DNA of 64,000 bases from Vibrio sp. CAU 1672. GTDB lineage: Bacteria > Pseudomonadota > Gammaproteobacteria > Enterobacterales > Vibrionaceae. The translations under genes and the position numbers were made by a program. Below are positions 21,107 to 33,000 of this stretch, in pieces. The notes under the pieces are model-generated. The model saw only the letters and a list, made by a program, of their open reading frames with translations, did not search any database and was not told the DNA's origin. Location: the NCBI RefSeq assembly GCF_029223195.1, contig NZ_JARHUF010000004.1:184830-248829 (forward strand), given 5' to 3'. Numbering within the stretch: position 1 is the stretch's first letter; the number at the start of each line of letters is the position of its first letter.

Positions 21107-22336
21107 ATGTTTGAACCGATGATGGAAATGTCTGACGATGCAGTAATCAAGGTCGTTGGAGTTGGTGGCGGCGGTGGTAACGCTGTTGAACACATGGTGC
21201 GTGAATCCATCGAAGGTGTGGAATTCATCAGCGTGAACACTGATGCGCAAGCACTTCGTAAGACAAGCGTTGGCAATGTTATCCAGATTGGTGGTGATAT
21301 CACTAAAGGTCTGGGTGCAGGTGCTAATCCACAAGTTGGCCGTGACGCAGCTCTCGAAGATAGAGAAAGAATTAAAGAATCCATTACCGGAGCCGATATG
21401 GTGTTTATCGCGGCCGGGATGGGTGGCGGCACAGGTACTGGGGCTGCACCTGTGATTGCTGAAGTGGCTAAAGAGCTCGGTATTCTGACCGTTGCTGTGG
21501 TAACCAAACCATTCAGTTTTGAAGGCAAGAAGCGCTTGGCTTTCGCAGAGCAGGGGATCGATGAGCTGTCTAAGCATGTTGATTCGTTGATCACAATTCC
21601 AAACGAAAAATTGCTCAAAGTACTGGGTCGCGGTGTCACACTACTGGAAGCTTTTGCCAGCGCGAACGATGTATTGAAGAATGCGGTGCAAGGTATCGCC
21701 GAGTTGATTACCCGTCCGGGCATGATCAACGTCGACTTTGCCGATGTTCGTACCGTCATGTCTGAAATGGGTCACGCGATGATGGGCAGCGGTATTGCTA
21801 AAGGTGAAGATCGTGCCGAAGAGGCGGCAGAGATGGCCATCTCTAGTCCGTTACTGGAAGACATCGATCTTGCCGGTGCTCGTGGTGTGCTGGTGAACAT
21901 TACGGCGGGTTTGGATATGCGTTTGGACGAATTCGAAACCGTGGGTAACACAGTCAAGGCGTTTGCATCTGACAATGCCACCGTAGTAATCGGTACGTCA
22001 TTGGATCCGGATATGACGGATGAAATCCGCGTGACCGTAGTTGCAACTGGTATTGGTAACGAAAAGAAACCCGATATCACCTTAGTGGCTGGTGGTAAGG
22101 CAAAAGTTGCCCCTGCGCCACAAGTACAACCGCAAACGCAGGCCGCGGCAGCTACCCAAGCGGAAGAAAAACCGGCACAAACTTTGCAAGTACAAGAAAA
22201 GCCGCAGGTGACACCGAAAGCTGGCAACAGCATCTCTTCTTCTTCCGCTTCAACCAGCCAAAGCGCTGCGCCTAAGCAGGAAAAAGAGAGCGGTTATCTC
22301 GATATTCCGGCGTTCTTGCGTCGCCAGGCGGATTAA
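21107..22336 (+). CDS. ftsZ: Cell division GTPase FtsZ
   Basis: Encodes 409 residues from ATG 21107, which has GGAGA at 21096-21100; an in-frame upstream start at 21083 lacks this and adds residues not found in the family. FtsZ is the tubulin homologue that forms the Z-ring. The GTP-binding domain has [18 protein letters not shown] near 12-29 and the tubulin signature [15 protein letters not shown] near 106-120. The T7-loop [11 protein letters not shown] lies near 207-217. A long Gln/Ala/Pro-rich linker (about 320-390) leads to the conserved tail [12 protein letters not shown], which binds FtsA and ZipA. Confidence 0.97.
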   Translation: MFEPMMEMSDDAVIKVVGVGGGGGNAVEHMVRESIEGVEFISVNTDAQALRKTSVGNVIQIGGDITKGLGAGANPQVGRDAALEDRERIKESITGADMVFIAAGMGGGTGTGAAPVIAEVAKELGILTVAVVTKPFSFEGKKRLAFAEQGIDELSKHVDSLITIPNEKLLKVLGRGVTLLEAFASANDVLKNAVQGIAELITRPGMINVDFADVRTVMSEMGHAMMGSGIAKGEDRAEEAAEMAISSPLLEDIDLAGARGVLVNITAGLDMRLDEFETVGNTVKAFASDNATVVIGTSLDPDMTDEIRVTVVATGIGNEKKPDITLVAGGKAKVAPAPQVQPQTQAAAATQAEEKPAQTLQVQEKPQVTPKAGNSISSSSASTSQSAAPKQEKESGYLDIPAFLRRQAD

Positions 22337-22345
22337 TCCAGAAGT

Positions 22346-22373
22346 TTGACATAGCTCAAAACTATGGTAGCAT
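22346..22373 (+). promoter_or_regulatory. Promoter of lpxC
   Basis: TTGACA at 22346-22351 is followed after 16 bp by TAGCAT (22368-22373) with an extended -10 TGG just before it. A 7-bp stem (22376-22382 with 22393-22399) followed by GTTTTG comes next and may weakly end ftsZ transcripts or lie in the lpxC leader. Confidence 0.6.
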
Positions 22374-22429
22374 TCACGGTCGACGTTACAGACGGCCGTG
22401 TTTTGTAGCACATTGATAGAGGCAAGCAG

Positions 22430-23347
22430 ATGATCAGACAACGTACTCTGAAAGAAATAGTGAAAACAACTGGTGTGGGTCTCCATTCCGGTCGTAAAGT
22501 AACACTTACTCTGCGCCCGGCTGCTGCAAATACCGGTATTATTTATCGTCGTACTGACCTGAATCCGCCTGTTGATTTTCCGGCCGATCCGGCCTCTGTG
22601 CGGGATACTATGCTGTGTACGGCATTGGTGAACGACGAAGGGGTACGCATCTCTACGGTTGAGCACCTGAGTGCGGCACTGGCGGGGATGGGAATTGACA
22701 ACGTCATTATCGAAGTCGATGCACCAGAAATTCCAATTATGGACGGCAGTGCCAGTCCGTTTGTTTACCTGCTGCAACAAGCGGGTATTGAAACGCAGAA
22801 CACGCCTAAGCGCTTTATCCGGATTAAGAAACCAGTGCGTTTTGAAGATGGTGATAAATGGGCTGAATTGGTGCCATTCAATGGCTTTCGCATGGATTTC
22901 GAGATTGATTTTAACCATCCAGCGATTGAGTCGGATGAGCAGCGTTTGCTGTTTGATTTTTCATCACAAGGCTTCGTGCGTGAGATTTCACGTGCCCGCA
23001 CCTTCGGCTTCATGCGTGACATTGAATACCTTCAGTCACAAAACCTGGTGTTAGGTGGCAGCTTTGACAACGCGATCGTCCTGGATGACTACCGTATCCT
23101 GAACGAAGAAGGCCTGCGGTTTGACAATGAGTTTGTGACTCACAAAGTACTGGATGCGATTGGCGACTTGTATATGTGTGGCCATGCTATTATCGGTGAA
23201 TTCCGTGCTTACAAATCAGGTCATGGCCTGAATAATCAGTTACTGCGTGCAGTATTGGCTGATCAGGAAGCATGGGAGTGGACAAGCTTTGAAGAAGAAG
23301 CGGGCTCTCCGGTGACATTTGTGGAACCAAACGTGGTAGTCGCTTAA
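22430..23347 (+). CDS. lpxC: UDP-3-O-acyl-N-acetylglucosamine deacetylase
   Basis: Encodes 305 residues, the usual length. LpxC is the zinc-dependent deacetylase that commits the cell to lipid A synthesis. Zinc ligands and catalytic residues are all present: Glu78-His79 in [17 protein letters not shown], His238 and Asp242 in [11 protein letters not shown], and His265 in KSGHGLNNQ. Two alpha/beta domains with the expected inserts are seen. Position after ftsZ is conserved in gammaproteobacteria. In E. coli the protein level is set by FtsH acting on a hydrophobic C-terminal tail; here the C-terminus VEPNVVVA is likewise short and non-polar, which is compatible but not proof. Confidence 0.97.
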   Translation: MIRQRTLKEIVKTTGVGLHSGRKVTLTLRPAAANTGIIYRRTDLNPPVDFPADPASVRDTMLCTALVNDEGVRISTVEHLSAALAGMGIDNVIIEVDAPEIPIMDGSASPFVYLLQQAGIETQNTPKRFIRIKKPVRFEDGDKWAELVPFNGFRMDFEIDFNHPAIESDEQRLLFDFSSQGFVREISRARTFGFMRDIEYLQSQNLVLGGSFDNAIVLDDYRILNEEGLRFDNEFVTHKVLDAIGDLYMCGHAIIGEFRAYKSGHGLNNQLLRAVLADQEAWEWTSFEEEAGSPVTFVEPNVVVA

Positions 23348-23374
23348 TCCTGAACGGATAATTGAGAATTGAAT

Positions 23375-23402
23375 AAAAAACCAGGCCTAAGCCTGGTTTT
23401 TT
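23375..23402. terminator. Bidirectional terminator between lpxC and dciA
   Basis: AAAAAACCAGGC, loop CTAA, GCCTGGTTTTTT: a strong stem with A and T tracts on both sides. It serves the two convergent genes. Confidence 0.92.
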
Positions 23403-23437
23403 GTTATTTGGTCGGGGATTTTATGTCCCGACTGGGC

Positions 23438-23896
23438 CTATTCGGATTTTTTCGCCATATCGGCCAGGCGTTGTAAGCGCTCACGGATCTTCGGCGGCGC
23501 CACATCGGCAATGATCATCAGCGAATCGGCAGCCGCTTCAGTTAACGGTGGCCGTTTAGGCCGATCGTCAGCAGCAAACTGATTGCGATAGAGAGACGGG
23601 TTGATGCGTACTTCGATGCTGATCAGTTTGGCAAAGCCCTGGGTGCGAAGTGTATTGAGGATCATCAGTCGATCAAAGTCGATCTTCATTTTGATCGCAG
23701 CACTGGCCGCATCAATTAATAAGTGGCCATGACGGACATTTGCCACTCGGCAATGATCTGCCGTCCCTTTCGGTAGTATGGCCTGCAGCGCCTGATTGAG
23801 TTGCAGGATCTCGGCGGCATGATCCTGGATCTGGCGAAACTGAGACTCGGCAATAACATCCTCGGTAGAGGTTGGACGATGATCACGCATAGGCAA
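23438..23896 (-). CDS. dciA: DciA (DUF721) replicative helicase loader
   Basis: Encodes 152 residues; a second Met at residue 3 is an alternative start. The N-terminal DUF721 domain (about residues 20-115) shows LQAILPKGTADHCRVANVRH-type sequence, then HLLIDAASAAIKMKIDFDRLMILNTLR and INPSLY. A basic/Pro linker (DDRPKRPPLTEAAADSL) and a short helical tail follow. DciA is the ancestral loader of DnaB helicase in bacteria lacking DnaC/DnaI, and its role has been studied in Vibrio cholerae. The gene lies between lpxC and secA on the opposite strand. Function is inferred from family membership. Confidence 0.85.
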   Translation of the reverse strand: MPMRDHRPTSTEDVIAESQFRQIQDHAAEILQLNQALQAILPKGTADHCRVANVRHGHLLIDAASAAIKMKIDFDRLMILNTLRTQGFAKLISIEVRINPSLYRNQFAADDRPKRPPLTEAAADSLMIIADVAPPKIRERLQRLADMAKKSE

Positions 23897-24312
23897 AATT
23901 TAATTTTGTTAAGATAAGTCTATTCTAGAGCAGCTTTATGAGAAGGTATAGTTTACATTGATGGCTTTGCCTGAAACTCATAATGTAAGTGAACCAGCCT
24001 GCGTTTGGTGTTTGAAAAAGGAATAGCTTTCCGCTGTTATTCACCACTACCGCGCTAGCGGTGGCTAATCCGTCAGCAATTCGATGAAAAACTTCCAAGT
24101 GCTTCAAACAAATTGGGCTAGTGATGGTTGTCTTTGGCAAAAATCCTTACACTATGGCACATTGTTTCAAATTTTAGCCTTGAAAATTGGTCGGTTTAAC
24201 TCAATATCTGAGATAAATGATTTATCTCAGTATTCTTAGTTCAAAACTGGTAGAGACTGAAGGCATTATGAGTAGATCGGGAACGGTCTGATTAAAGAGA
24301 GATTCACGAAAA
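23897..24312 (+). other. 416-nt intergenic region upstream of secA
   Basis: No intact gene is visible. In Enterobacteriaceae this place holds secM, the arrest-peptide gene that controls secA; I find no reading frame ending in a SecM-like stall motif. One frame, 24016-24087, reads KRNSFPLLFTTTALAVANP, which resembles a signal peptide, but it has no start codon and stops 6 residues later. A 51-codon ORF (24084-24239) and a minus-strand 71-codon ORF lack recognisable features. Two hairpins are present: CTACCGC-GCTA-GCGGTGG at 24047-24064 and the perfect stem at 24208-24230. Confidence 0.6.
24208..24230 (+). promoter_or_regulatory. Perfect 10-bp hairpin in the secA leader
   Basis: CTGAGATAAA, loop TGA, TTTATCTCAG. 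It ends 82 nt before the secA start codon and is not followed by a T-run, so it does not look like a terminator. It may be an operator, an mRNA stabiliser or part of a regulatory leader; the sequence alone does not decide. Confidence 0.6.
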
Positions 24313-27039
24313 ATGATAACTAAGCTACTGACAAAGGTTATTGGCAGTCGCAACGATCGAACACTGCGCCGCCTTAGAAAAATTGTAAAAGAGATCAATA
24401 ATTACGAACCGACGTTCGAAACGCTGTCTGATGAAGAACTGAAAGCAAAAACGGTAGAATTCCGCCAGCGCCTTGAGCAGGGTGAAACTCTTGATCAATT
24501 ATTGCCAGAAGCTTTTGCGACAGTCCGTGAAGCCTCTAAGCGTGTTTACGGTATGCGTCACTTCGACGTACAGCTAATTGGTGGTATGGTACTGAATGCC
24601 AGCCAAATTGCTGAAATGCGTACTGGTGAAGGTAAAACCTTAACCGCGACCCTTCCCGCATACCTAAATGCCCTTGCCGGTAAAGGTGTTCACATCGTCA
24701 CCGTCAATGACTACCTGGCAAAACGCGATGCCGAAACTAACCGACCATTGTTTGAGTTCCTTGGTATGACAGTTGGGATCAATATTCCTAACATGCCACC
24801 TCAAGAGAAGAAAGCGGCGTACCAGAGCGATATTTTGTACGGAACCAACAATGAGTTTGGCTTTGACTACCTGCGAGACAATATGGCGTTTCGTAATGAA
24901 GACCGCGTGCAACGTGAGCGCTTCTTTGCTGTAGTCGATGAGGTGGACTCGATCCTGATCGATGAAGCACGTACTCCGTTGATCATTTCCGGTCCTGCGG
25001 AAGATAGCTCTGAGCTGTATACCCGAATCAACACCCTGATCCCGTATCTTGAGAAACAAGATAAGGAAGACTCAGAAGAATACCGCGGTGACGGCCATTA
25101 CACGGTGGATGAAAAATCCAAGCAAGTGTACCTGACCGAGACCGGACAAGAGTTTGTTGAAGAGTTACTGGTTAAAAATGGCCTGATGGAAGAAGGGGAT
25201 ACGCTGTATTCACCAACTAACATCAGCCTGCTGCATCATGTGAACGCGGCACTGCGTGCCCACGTTTTGTTTGAACGTAACGTAGACTACATCGTTAATG
25301 AAGACGGTGAAGTGGTGATCGTTGACGAACATACCGGCCGTACCATGCCGGGGCGTCGTTGGTCAGAAGGTCTTCATCAGGCAGTCGAAGCGAAAGAAGG
25401 CGTTAAGATTCAGAACGAGAACCAAACACTGGCTTCGATCACTTTCCAGAACTACTTCCGTCTATACGAGAAACTGTCAGGCATGACAGGTACCGCCGAT
25501 ACTGAAGCGTTCGAGTTCCAGTCGATTTACGGTCTGGAAACGGTGGTTATCCCAACTAACAAGCCAATGATCCGCGACGATATGGCGGATGTGGTGTACC
25601 GCACTGAAGCAGAAAAGTTTGCCGCGATCATTGAAGATATTAAAGAGCGTGTAGCCAAAGGTCAACCAACGTTGGTGGGTACAGTTTCGATTGAGAAATC
25701 AGAACTGCTGTCTAATGCGCTGAAGAAAGCCAAGATCAAACACAACGTACTCAACGCGAAGTTCCACGAGAAAGAAGCAGAAATCGTGGCTGAAGCGGGT
25801 AAACCTGGCGCGGTAACTATTGCAACCAACATGGCCGGTCGTGGTACCGATATCGTCTTGGGTGGTAGTTGGCAAGCTAAAGTAGAAGCACTGCAAGAGC
25901 CTACACAAGAACAGATTGATGCAATTAAAGCAGAGTGGAAACACGTTCACGATCAAGTACTAGAATCAGGTGGCCTACACATCATCGGTACTGAGCGTCA
26001 TGAATCTCGCCGTATCGATAACCAGTTGCGCGGTCGTTCTGGTCGCCAGGGTGATGCCGGTTCATCTCGTTTTTATCTGTCGATGGAAGATTCACTGCTG
26101 CGCATCTTCACTTCTGATCGTATGGCTAGCCTGATCCAAAGTGGTATGGAAGAAGGTGAGGCGATCGAATCTAAGATGTTGTCCCGCTCAATTGAGAAAG
26201 CTCAGCGCAAAGTTGAAGGTCGTAACTTTGATATCCGTAAACAGCTGCTTGAGTACGATGACGTGGCGAATGACCAACGTAAAGTCGTCTATGAGTTACG
26301 TGATGAGTTGATGAGTGTTGATGACATCAGCGATATGATCGCCCAGAACCGTGAAGACGTACTGACCGCCATTATTGATGAGTACATCCCGCCACAGTCT
26401 CTGGAAGATATGTGGGATGTGGAAGGCCTGCAAGAGCGCCTGAAAGCAGACTTCGATCTGGATGCACCAATCAAGCAATGGCTTGAGGAAGACGACAAGT
26501 TATACGAAGAAGCGCTGCGTGAGAAGATCATTGGCCAAGCGGTAGAAGTTTACACCGCCAAAGAACAAGTGGTCGGTGCGCAAGTGCTGCGTAACTTCGA
26601 GAAATCGGTCATGCTCCAGACACTGGATACATTGTGGAAAGAGCACCTGGCAGCGATGGATCACCTGCGTCAGGGGATTCACCTGCGTGGTTACGCACAG
26701 AAGAACCCGAAGCAAGAGTACAAGCGTGAGTCGTTTGAACTGTTTGAAGGTTTGCTGGAAACACTCAAGTCTGATGTGATCATGGTGTTGTCGCGTGTTC
26801 GTGTGCAGCAGCAAGAAGAAGTCGAGCGTATGGAAGAGCAGCGTCGCGCCCAGGCCGAAGAAGCGGCACGTCGTGCTCAAGCCCAGCATGCTTCTGCGCA
26901 AAGCCAACTGGCTGATGGTGAGGACTCAGAAGGTGCTCATCAGCCAATGGTACGTGAAGATCGTAAAGTGGGCCGTAATGAGCCATGTCCATGCGGTAGC
27001 GGCAAAAAGTACAAACAGTGCCACGGTCAGATCAACTAG
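24313..27039 (+). CDS. secA: Preprotein translocase ATPase SecA
   Basis: Encodes 908 residues, close to E. coli SecA (901). SecA drives secretory proteins through SecYEG. NBD1 carries the Walker A motif [10 protein letters not shown] (102-111) and Walker [16 protein letters not shown] near 206-220. The preprotein cross-linking domain follows. NBD2 includes [15 protein letters not shown] near 504-518 and [20 protein letters not shown] near 560-580. The C-terminal helical domains lead to an Ala/Gln-rich linker and the zinc-binding tail [14 protein letters not shown], which binds SecB and phospholipids. The gene has a long untranslated leader but no secM upstream. Confidence 0.98.
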   Translation: MITKLLTKVIGSRNDRTLRRLRKIVKEINNYEPTFETLSDEELKAKTVEFRQRLEQGETLDQLLPEAFATVREASKRVYGMRHFDVQLIGGMVLNASQIAEMRTGEGKTLTATLPAYLNALAGKGVHIVTVNDYLAKRDAETNRPLFEFLGMTVGINIPNMPPQEKKAAYQSDILYGTNNEFGFDYLRDNMAFRNEDRVQRERFFAVVDEVDSILIDEARTPLIISGPAEDSSELYTRINTLIPYLEKQDKEDSEEYRGDGHYTVDEKSKQVYLTETGQEFVEELLVKNGLMEEGDTLYSPTNISLLHHVNAALRAHVLFERNVDYIVNEDGEVVIVDEHTGRTMPGRRWSEGLHQAVEAKEGVKIQNENQTLASITFQNYFRLYEKLSGMTGTADTEAFEFQSIYGLETVVIPTNKPMIRDDMADVVYRTEAEKFAAIIEDIKERVAKGQPTLVGTVSIEKSELLSNALKKAKIKHNVLNAKFHEKEAEIVAEAGKPGAVTIATNMAGRGTDIVLGGSWQAKVEALQEPTQEQIDAIKAEWKHVHDQVLESGGLHIIGTERHESRRIDNQLRGRSGRQGDAGSSRFYLSMEDSLLRIFTSDRMASLIQSGMEEGEAIESKMLSRSIEKAQRKVEGRNFDIRKQLLEYDDVANDQRKVVYELRDELMSVDDISDMIAQNREDVLTAIIDEYIPPQSLEDMWDVEGLQERLKADFDLDAPIKQWLEEDDKLYEEALREKIIGQAVEVYTAKEQVVGAQVLRNFEKSVMLQTLDTLWKEHLAAMDHLRQGIHLRGYAQKNPKQEYKRESFELFEGLLETLKSDVIMVLSRVRVQQQEEVERMEEQRRAQAEEAARRAQAQHASAQSQLADGEDSEGAHQPMVREDRKVGRNEPCPCGSGKKYKQCHGQIN

Positions 27040-27061
27040 TTGAATTTGATAAGTTATTAAT

Positions 27062-27087
27062 AAAGAGTCGCTTAGGCGGCTCTTTTT
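27062..27087 (+). terminator. Intrinsic terminator after secA
   Basis: AAAGAGTCGC (27062-27071), loop TTAG, GCGGCTCTTT (27076-27085) with one T-G wobble, followed by TT. mutT starts only 27 nt downstream, so this may be an attenuating terminator rather than a full stop. Confidence 0.8.
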
Positions 27088-27113
27088 GTATCAAGCGAGC
27101 CAGGAACAACTTC

Positions 27114-27512
27114 ATGAAGAGAGTTCACATTGTTGCGGCGATCATCTTTAACCAAGATCAATCGCAAATTTTTATCACTAAGCGTCCGGATGACAAGCAT
27201 CAGGGTGGGCTTTGGGAGTTTCCGGGCGGTAAAGTTGAGCCCGGTGAAAGCGTTGAACAGGCCATGGTACGCGAGCTTGATGAAGAGGTGGGGATCACCG
27301 TAACCGAACAGGCTCATTTTCAGCATCTGGAATTTGACTATCCGGATAAATCGCTTAAATTCGATTTCATGGTGGTATCGGCATTTGAACATCAGCCGTA
27401 TGGCCGAGAGGGCCAACAAGGGAAGTGGGTGAGGATTGTTGAGCTTGCTGACTACACTTTCCCACAGGCTAATGTCCCGATTTTGCAGCGAGTCATGCAA
27501 GAGTTTTCCTAG
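27114..27512 (+). CDS. mutT: 8-oxo-dGTP diphosphatase MutT
   Basis: Encodes 132 residues from ATG 27114, which has AGGAA upstream; a longer frame from 27018 would overlap secA. MutT removes oxidised guanine nucleotides (8-oxo-dGTP) from the pool and so prevents A-to-C transversions. The Nudix box is complete at residues 38-60: [18 protein letters not shown] followed by DEEVGI, matching Gx5Ex7REUxEExGU. The N-terminus [18 protein letters not shown] and WEFPGGK are typical of MutT rather than other Nudix hydrolases. Position after secA is conserved in gammaproteobacteria. Confidence 0.95.
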   Translation: MKRVHIVAAIIFNQDQSQIFITKRPDDKHQGGLWEFPGGKVEPGESVEQAMVRELDEEVGITVTEQAHFQHLEFDYPDKSLKFDFMVVSAFEHQPYGREGQQGKWVRIVELADYTFPQANVPILQRVMQEFS

Positions 27513-27573
27513 CCACTTTGCCGGAATATTGATAGTTTAAAAATACTCAGCGAAACAACACGGTTGTATCTGA

Positions 27574-28416
<843 letters not shown>

Positions 28417-28430
28417 TTACATAATTATTC

Positions 28431-28452
28431 GCCGGCGTAAGCCGGCTTTTTT
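28431..28452 (+). terminator. Intrinsic terminator after dapB
   Basis: GCCGGC, loop GTAA, GCCGGC, then six T residues. From here to the carA promoter at 28764, about 310 nt, I see no gene; a 16-mer (28580-28595) in it recurs upstream of yhcC. Confidence 0.92.
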
Positions 28453-28763
28453 ATATTAGTCGAAAACTAAGTAAATATTTTGTGTTTATATTCATGTGAA
28501 ATACAGATGCTTTAGGTGTTGTTTTTGCTGTGTTGGCTGGTTATGTGGTTCCTATAGCTCAAAAATGATGGTTTAGTTGTTGCGGTTAACGTTTGCGCAG
28601 GGCTGGTGAAAAAAAGTGTGATCTTGGAAGTGTTAAAAAAAGTTGCCATGACTAAAGGCGGCTGATTATGGAGTCTTTGCTTACTTAAACTTACTATTTT
28701 GGGGCTTATTGCATTCAATTTCGCCTACCTTTGAGAAATGGTTAATTTATTTTTCCGATAAGG

Positions 28764-28792
28764 TTGACAGTATCCCAGTGCCTCATTAGAAT
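28764..28792 (+). promoter_or_regulatory. Promoter P1 of carAB
   Basis: A perfect TTGACA (28764-28769) is followed after 17 bp by TAGAAT (28787-28792). Transcription would start near 28800, about 100 nt before the carA start codon. Confidence 0.8.
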
Positions 28793-28852
28793 ACCGCCAA
28801 TTTGTCTGAATAACCTTGAAGCGCAAAAAAAGAGTGGAAAGGAAGGCAGATT

Positions 28853-28887
28853 TGCAGTTTAATTTAGTTTTGATGCATTTTTATTCT
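28853..28887 (+). promoter_or_regulatory. Tandem ARG-box-like operator upstream of carA
   Basis: Two elements match the ArgR consensus TGAATwwwwATTCA: TGCAGTTTAATTTA at 28853-28866 (11 of 14) and TGCATTTTTATTCT at 28874-28887 (12 of 14). Their starts are 21 bp apart, the spacing of two 18-bp ARG boxes with 3 bp between them. In E. coli, ArgR represses a carAB promoter through such a pair. The second box touches the ribosome binding site GGAGG (28888-28892). Binding by ArgR is inferred. Confidence 0.6.
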
Positions 28888-28897
28888 GGAGGTTGTC

Positions 28898-30037
28898 TTG
28901 AGCAAGTCAGCACTGCTAGTCCTAGAAGATGGGACAGTGTTCCACGGTGTTTCCATTGGAGCAGATGGGTCATCCGTTGGTGAAGTCGTTTTTAATACCT
29001 CGATGACGGGGTATCAAGAAATCCTCACTGATCCTTCCTATTCTCAACAAATCGTTACTCTTACTTATCCTCACATAGGCAATACCGGAACCAATTCCGA
29101 AGACGAAGAATCCGCTTCCATCCACGCACAAGGCCTTGTGATTCGCGATCTCCCTCTTATCGCTTCTAATTTCCGTAATGAACAGTCCCTTTCTGATTAC
29201 CTTAAGTCGCAAAACATTGTCGGCATTGCAGACATCGATACGCGTAAACTGACTCGTATCCTGCGTGAAAAAGGTGCGCAAAACGGTTGTATCGTTGCCG
29301 GTAACAACTTAGATGAAGCTTTGGCGCTGGCGAAAGCAAAAGAATTCCCTGGCCTGAAAGGTATGGATCTTGCGAAAGAAGTTACAACAAAAGAAGCGTA
29401 TCAATGGAAACAAGGTTCGTGGACGCTTGAGGGTGGCCTTCCTGAGGCGCAAGAAGACAGCGAACTGCCATATCACGTCGTTGCCTACGACTTCGGCGCC
29501 AAACGCAACATCCTGCGCATGTTGGTTGACCGAGGCTGCCGCCTGACGGTTGTTCCTGCTGAAACCTCAGCAGAAGAAGTTCTGGCACTAAACCCAGATG
29601 GCGTTTTCCTATCCAACGGCCCTGGTGACCCGGAGCCATGTACTTACGCGATTGAAGCGACCAAAGTGTTCCTGGAGAAAGGTCTGCCAATTTTCGGTAT
29701 CTGTCTGGGCCACCAAATCCTGGCGCTGGCATCGGGGGCGCAAACCGTGAAAATGAAGTTTGGCCACCATGGTGCCAACCACCCGGTAAAAGATTTGGAC
29801 CGTAATGTTGTGATGATCACTTCGCAAAACCACGGTTTTGCCGCAGACGAAGCAACGCTACCAGAGAATCTACGTGCTACTCACGTATCGCTATTTGACG
29901 GCTCTCTGCAAGGTATTCACCGCACAGACAAGCCAGCATTTAGCTTCCAGGGTCACCCTGAAGCGAGCCCGGGTCCACACGACGCGGCACCGCTATTTGA
30001 CCACTTTATCGAACTAATTAAACAACACAGCGCTTAA
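28898..30037 (+). CDS. carA: Carbamoyl-phosphate synthase small chain
   Basis: Encodes 379 residues. CarA is the glutaminase subunit that supplies ammonia to CarB for carbamoyl phosphate, shared by arginine and pyrimidine synthesis. The start is TTG at 28898 with a strong GGAGG 5 nt upstream; the next residues [11 protein letters not shown] match the family, and I recall a UUG start for E. coli carA as well. The N-terminal domain has [21 protein letters not shown] near 28-48. The class I glutamine amidotransferase domain has nucleophile Cys269 in FGICLGHQ and the His/Glu pair in [10 protein letters not shown] near 350-359. carB follows after 17 nt. Confidence 0.97.
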   Translation: MSKSALLVLEDGTVFHGVSIGADGSSVGEVVFNTSMTGYQEILTDPSYSQQIVTLTYPHIGNTGTNSEDEESASIHAQGLVIRDLPLIASNFRNEQSLSDYLKSQNIVGIADIDTRKLTRILREKGAQNGCIVAGNNLDEALALAKAKEFPGLKGMDLAKEVTTKEAYQWKQGSWTLEGGLPEAQEDSELPYHVVAYDFGAKRNILRMLVDRGCRLTVVPAETSAEEVLALNPDGVFLSNGPGDPEPCTYAIEATKVFLEKGLPIFGICLGHQILALASGAQTVKMKFGHHGANHPVKDLDRNVVMITSQNHGFAADEATLPENLRATHVSLFDGSLQGIHRTDKPAFSFQGHPEASPGPHDAAPLFDHFIELIKQHSA

Positions 30038-30054
30038 TTTCGGAGTAGTAGATA

Positions 30055-33000
30055 ATGCCAAAACGTACTGACATTCAAAGTATTCTTATTCTTGGTGCTG
30101 GTCCGATTGTTATCGGTCAGGCATGTGAGTTTGACTACTCTGGCGCACAAGCGTGTAAAGCACTGCGTGAAGAGGGTTACCGGGTTATTCTGGTAAACTC
30201 TAACCCTGCGACCATCATGACTGACCCTGAGATGGCGGATGCGACTTACATCGAGCCAATCCAGTGGGAAGTGGTGCGCAAGATCATTGAAAAAGAGCGT
30301 CCAGATGCGGTACTGCCTACCATGGGTGGTCAGACAGCGCTTAACTGTGCTCTGGACCTGGAAAAACACGGCGTACTGGAAGAGTTCGGCGTAGAAATGA
30401 TTGGTGCAACAGCAGACGCCATCGACAAGGCGGAAGACCGTTCTCGCTTCGATAAAGCTATGAAGTCTATCGGTCTTGAGTGTCCTCGCGCAGATACGGC
30501 GAAGAGCATGGAAGAAGCTTACAAAGTACTAGATATGGTTGGCTTCCCGTGTATCATTCGTCCATCTTTTACCATGGGTGGTACTGGTGGCGGTATCGCT
30601 TACAACAAAGAAGAGTTCGAAGAGATTTGTCGTCGCGGTCTGGATCTGTCGCCAACCAACGAACTGCTTATCGATGAATCATTGATCGGTTGGAAAGAGT
30701 ACGAAATGGAAGTGGTTCGTGACAAAGCGGACAACTGTATCATCGTCTGTTCAATCGAAAACTTCGACCCAATGGGCATCCACACCGGTGACTCGATCAC
30801 TGTTGCGCCAGCACAAACGCTGACGGACAAAGAGTACCAGCTAATGCGTAATGCATCCTTAGCGGTTCTGCGTGAAATCGGTGTTGAAACGGGTGGCTCA
30901 AACGTACAGTTTGGTATCAACCCGAAAGATGGCCGTATGGTTATCATCGAGATGAACCCACGTGTATCTCGCTCTTCGGCGCTGGCTTCGAAAGCAACAG
31001 GTTTCCCAATCGCGAAGATTGCCGCGAAGCTGGCAGTTGGCTTCACGCTGGACGAGCTACAAAACGATATCACTGGTGGCGCAACGCCCGCATCATTCGA
31101 GCCAACCATCGACTACGTCGTCACTAAGATTCCTCGCTTTAACTTCGAGAAATTTGCCGGTGCTAACGACCGTCTGACAACGCAGATGAAGTCTGTTGGT
31201 GAGGTGATGGCAATTGGTCGTAACCAACAAGAATCGCTGCACAAAGCACTTCGCGGTCTGGAAGTGGGCGCGACAGGCTTTGATGAGATGGTGGATCTGG
31301 ATGCGCCGGATGCACTGACTAAGATTCGTCACGAGCTGAAAGAAGCGGGTGCTGAACGTATTTGGTACATCGCGGACGCATTCCGTGCAGGCATGTCAGT
31401 TGACGGCGTGTTCAACCTAACCCAAATTGACCGTTGGTTCCTGGTTCAAATCGAAGAACTGGTGAAACTGGAAGAACAAGTGAAAGCGGGTGGTTTTGCA
31501 GGTCTGACTCAAGCCGTGCTGCGTCAAATGAAACGCAAAGGCTTCTCTGATGCGCGCCTGTCTAAACTGCTCGGTGTAGCAGAAAGCGAAATCCGCCGCC
31601 TGCGTGACCAGTTCGACATCCACCCAGTTTACAAACGCGTCGATACGTGTGCAGCGGAGTTCTCGTCTGACACGGCTTACATGTACTCATCTTACGATGA
31701 CGAGTGTGAAGCACAGCCTACAGACAAAGACAAGATCATGGTTCTGGGCGGTGGTCCTAACCGTATCGGTCAAGGTATCGAGTTTGACTACTGCTGTGTC
31801 CACGCTTCTCTGGCACTCCGTGAAGACGGCTATGAGACCATCATGGTGAACTGTAACCCAGAGACAGTATCAACCGACTACGACACCTCTGACCGTCTGT
31901 ACTTCGAGCCGGTTACTCTGGAAGATGTCCTGTCTATCGCGCGCGTTGAAAAACCAAAAGGTGTTATCGTTCAGTACGGTGGTCAAACGCCACTGAAACT
32001 GGCTCGCGCACTGGAAGCGGCTGGCGTGCCAATCATTGGTACCAGCCCGGATGCAATCGACCGTGCAGAAGACCGTGAGCGTTTCCAGGCTGCGGTAGAG
32101 CGTCTAGGCTTGCTACAGCCACAAAACGCGACCGTAACAGCTATGGAGCAAGCGGTTGAAAAATCTCGTGAAATCGGCTTCCCGCTAGTGGTTCGTCCAT
32201 CCTACGTACTGGGTGGTCGTGCGATGGAAATCGTTTACGACGAGCAAGACCTACGCCGCTACTTCAACGAAGCCGTAAGCGTATCGAACGAATCTCCGGT
32301 TCTCCTCGACCGCTTCCTGGATGACGCAACCGAAGTCGATATTGATGCTATCTGTGACGGTGAGCGCGTGGTGATTGGCGGTATCATGGAGCACATCGAG
32401 CAAGCCGGTGTTCACTCAGGTGACTCAGCCTGTTCACTGCCTGCCTACACGCTAAGCCAGGAAATCCAGGACAAGATGCGTGAGCAAGTAGAGAAACTGG
32501 CATTCGAGCTTGGTGTACGCGGCCTGATGAACACCCAGTTTGCGGTGAAAGATAACGAGGTTTACCTCATCGAAGTAAACCCACGTGCCGCACGTACCGT
32601 GCCATTCGTATCGAAAGCAACTGGCGCCCCACTAGCGAAAATCGCGGCACGGGTAATGGCGGGTCAATCTCTGGAGTCGCAAGGCTTTACTAAAGAGATC
32701 ATTCCACCTTACTACTCAGTGAAAGAGGTGGTACTACCGTTCAACAAGTTCCCTGGTGTTGACCCACTATTGGGCCCAGAAATGCGCTCAACCGGTGAGG
32801 TGATGGGGGTTGGTGCGACGTTCGCAGAAGCGTATGCGAAAGCAGAACTAGGTTGTGGCAGCGTATACCCTGAAGGTGGTCGTGCACTGCTGTCTGTGCG
32901 TGAAGGCGACAAGCAACGTGTTGTAGATCTGGCGTCTAAGCTTATCAAGCTTGGCTACCAACTGGATGCAACACACGGTACTGCGGTTATCCTTGGCGAA

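Noticed and set aside
23925..24140. A 71-codon minus-strand reading frame between dciA and secA
   Set aside because: It has no recognisable domain, signal peptide or ribosome binding site and overlaps the likely secA leader hairpin region; it looks like a chance open frame.
24084..24239. A 51-codon plus-strand frame that could have been a secM-like leader
   Set aside because: The peptide has no signal sequence and no Pro- or Gly-rich stall motif at its end, and it stops within the leader without any arrest feature.
28588..28598. A PurR operator upstream of carA
   Set aside because: Only the right half (ACGTTTGCGC) fits; the left half does not, so a full PurR site cannot be claimed.
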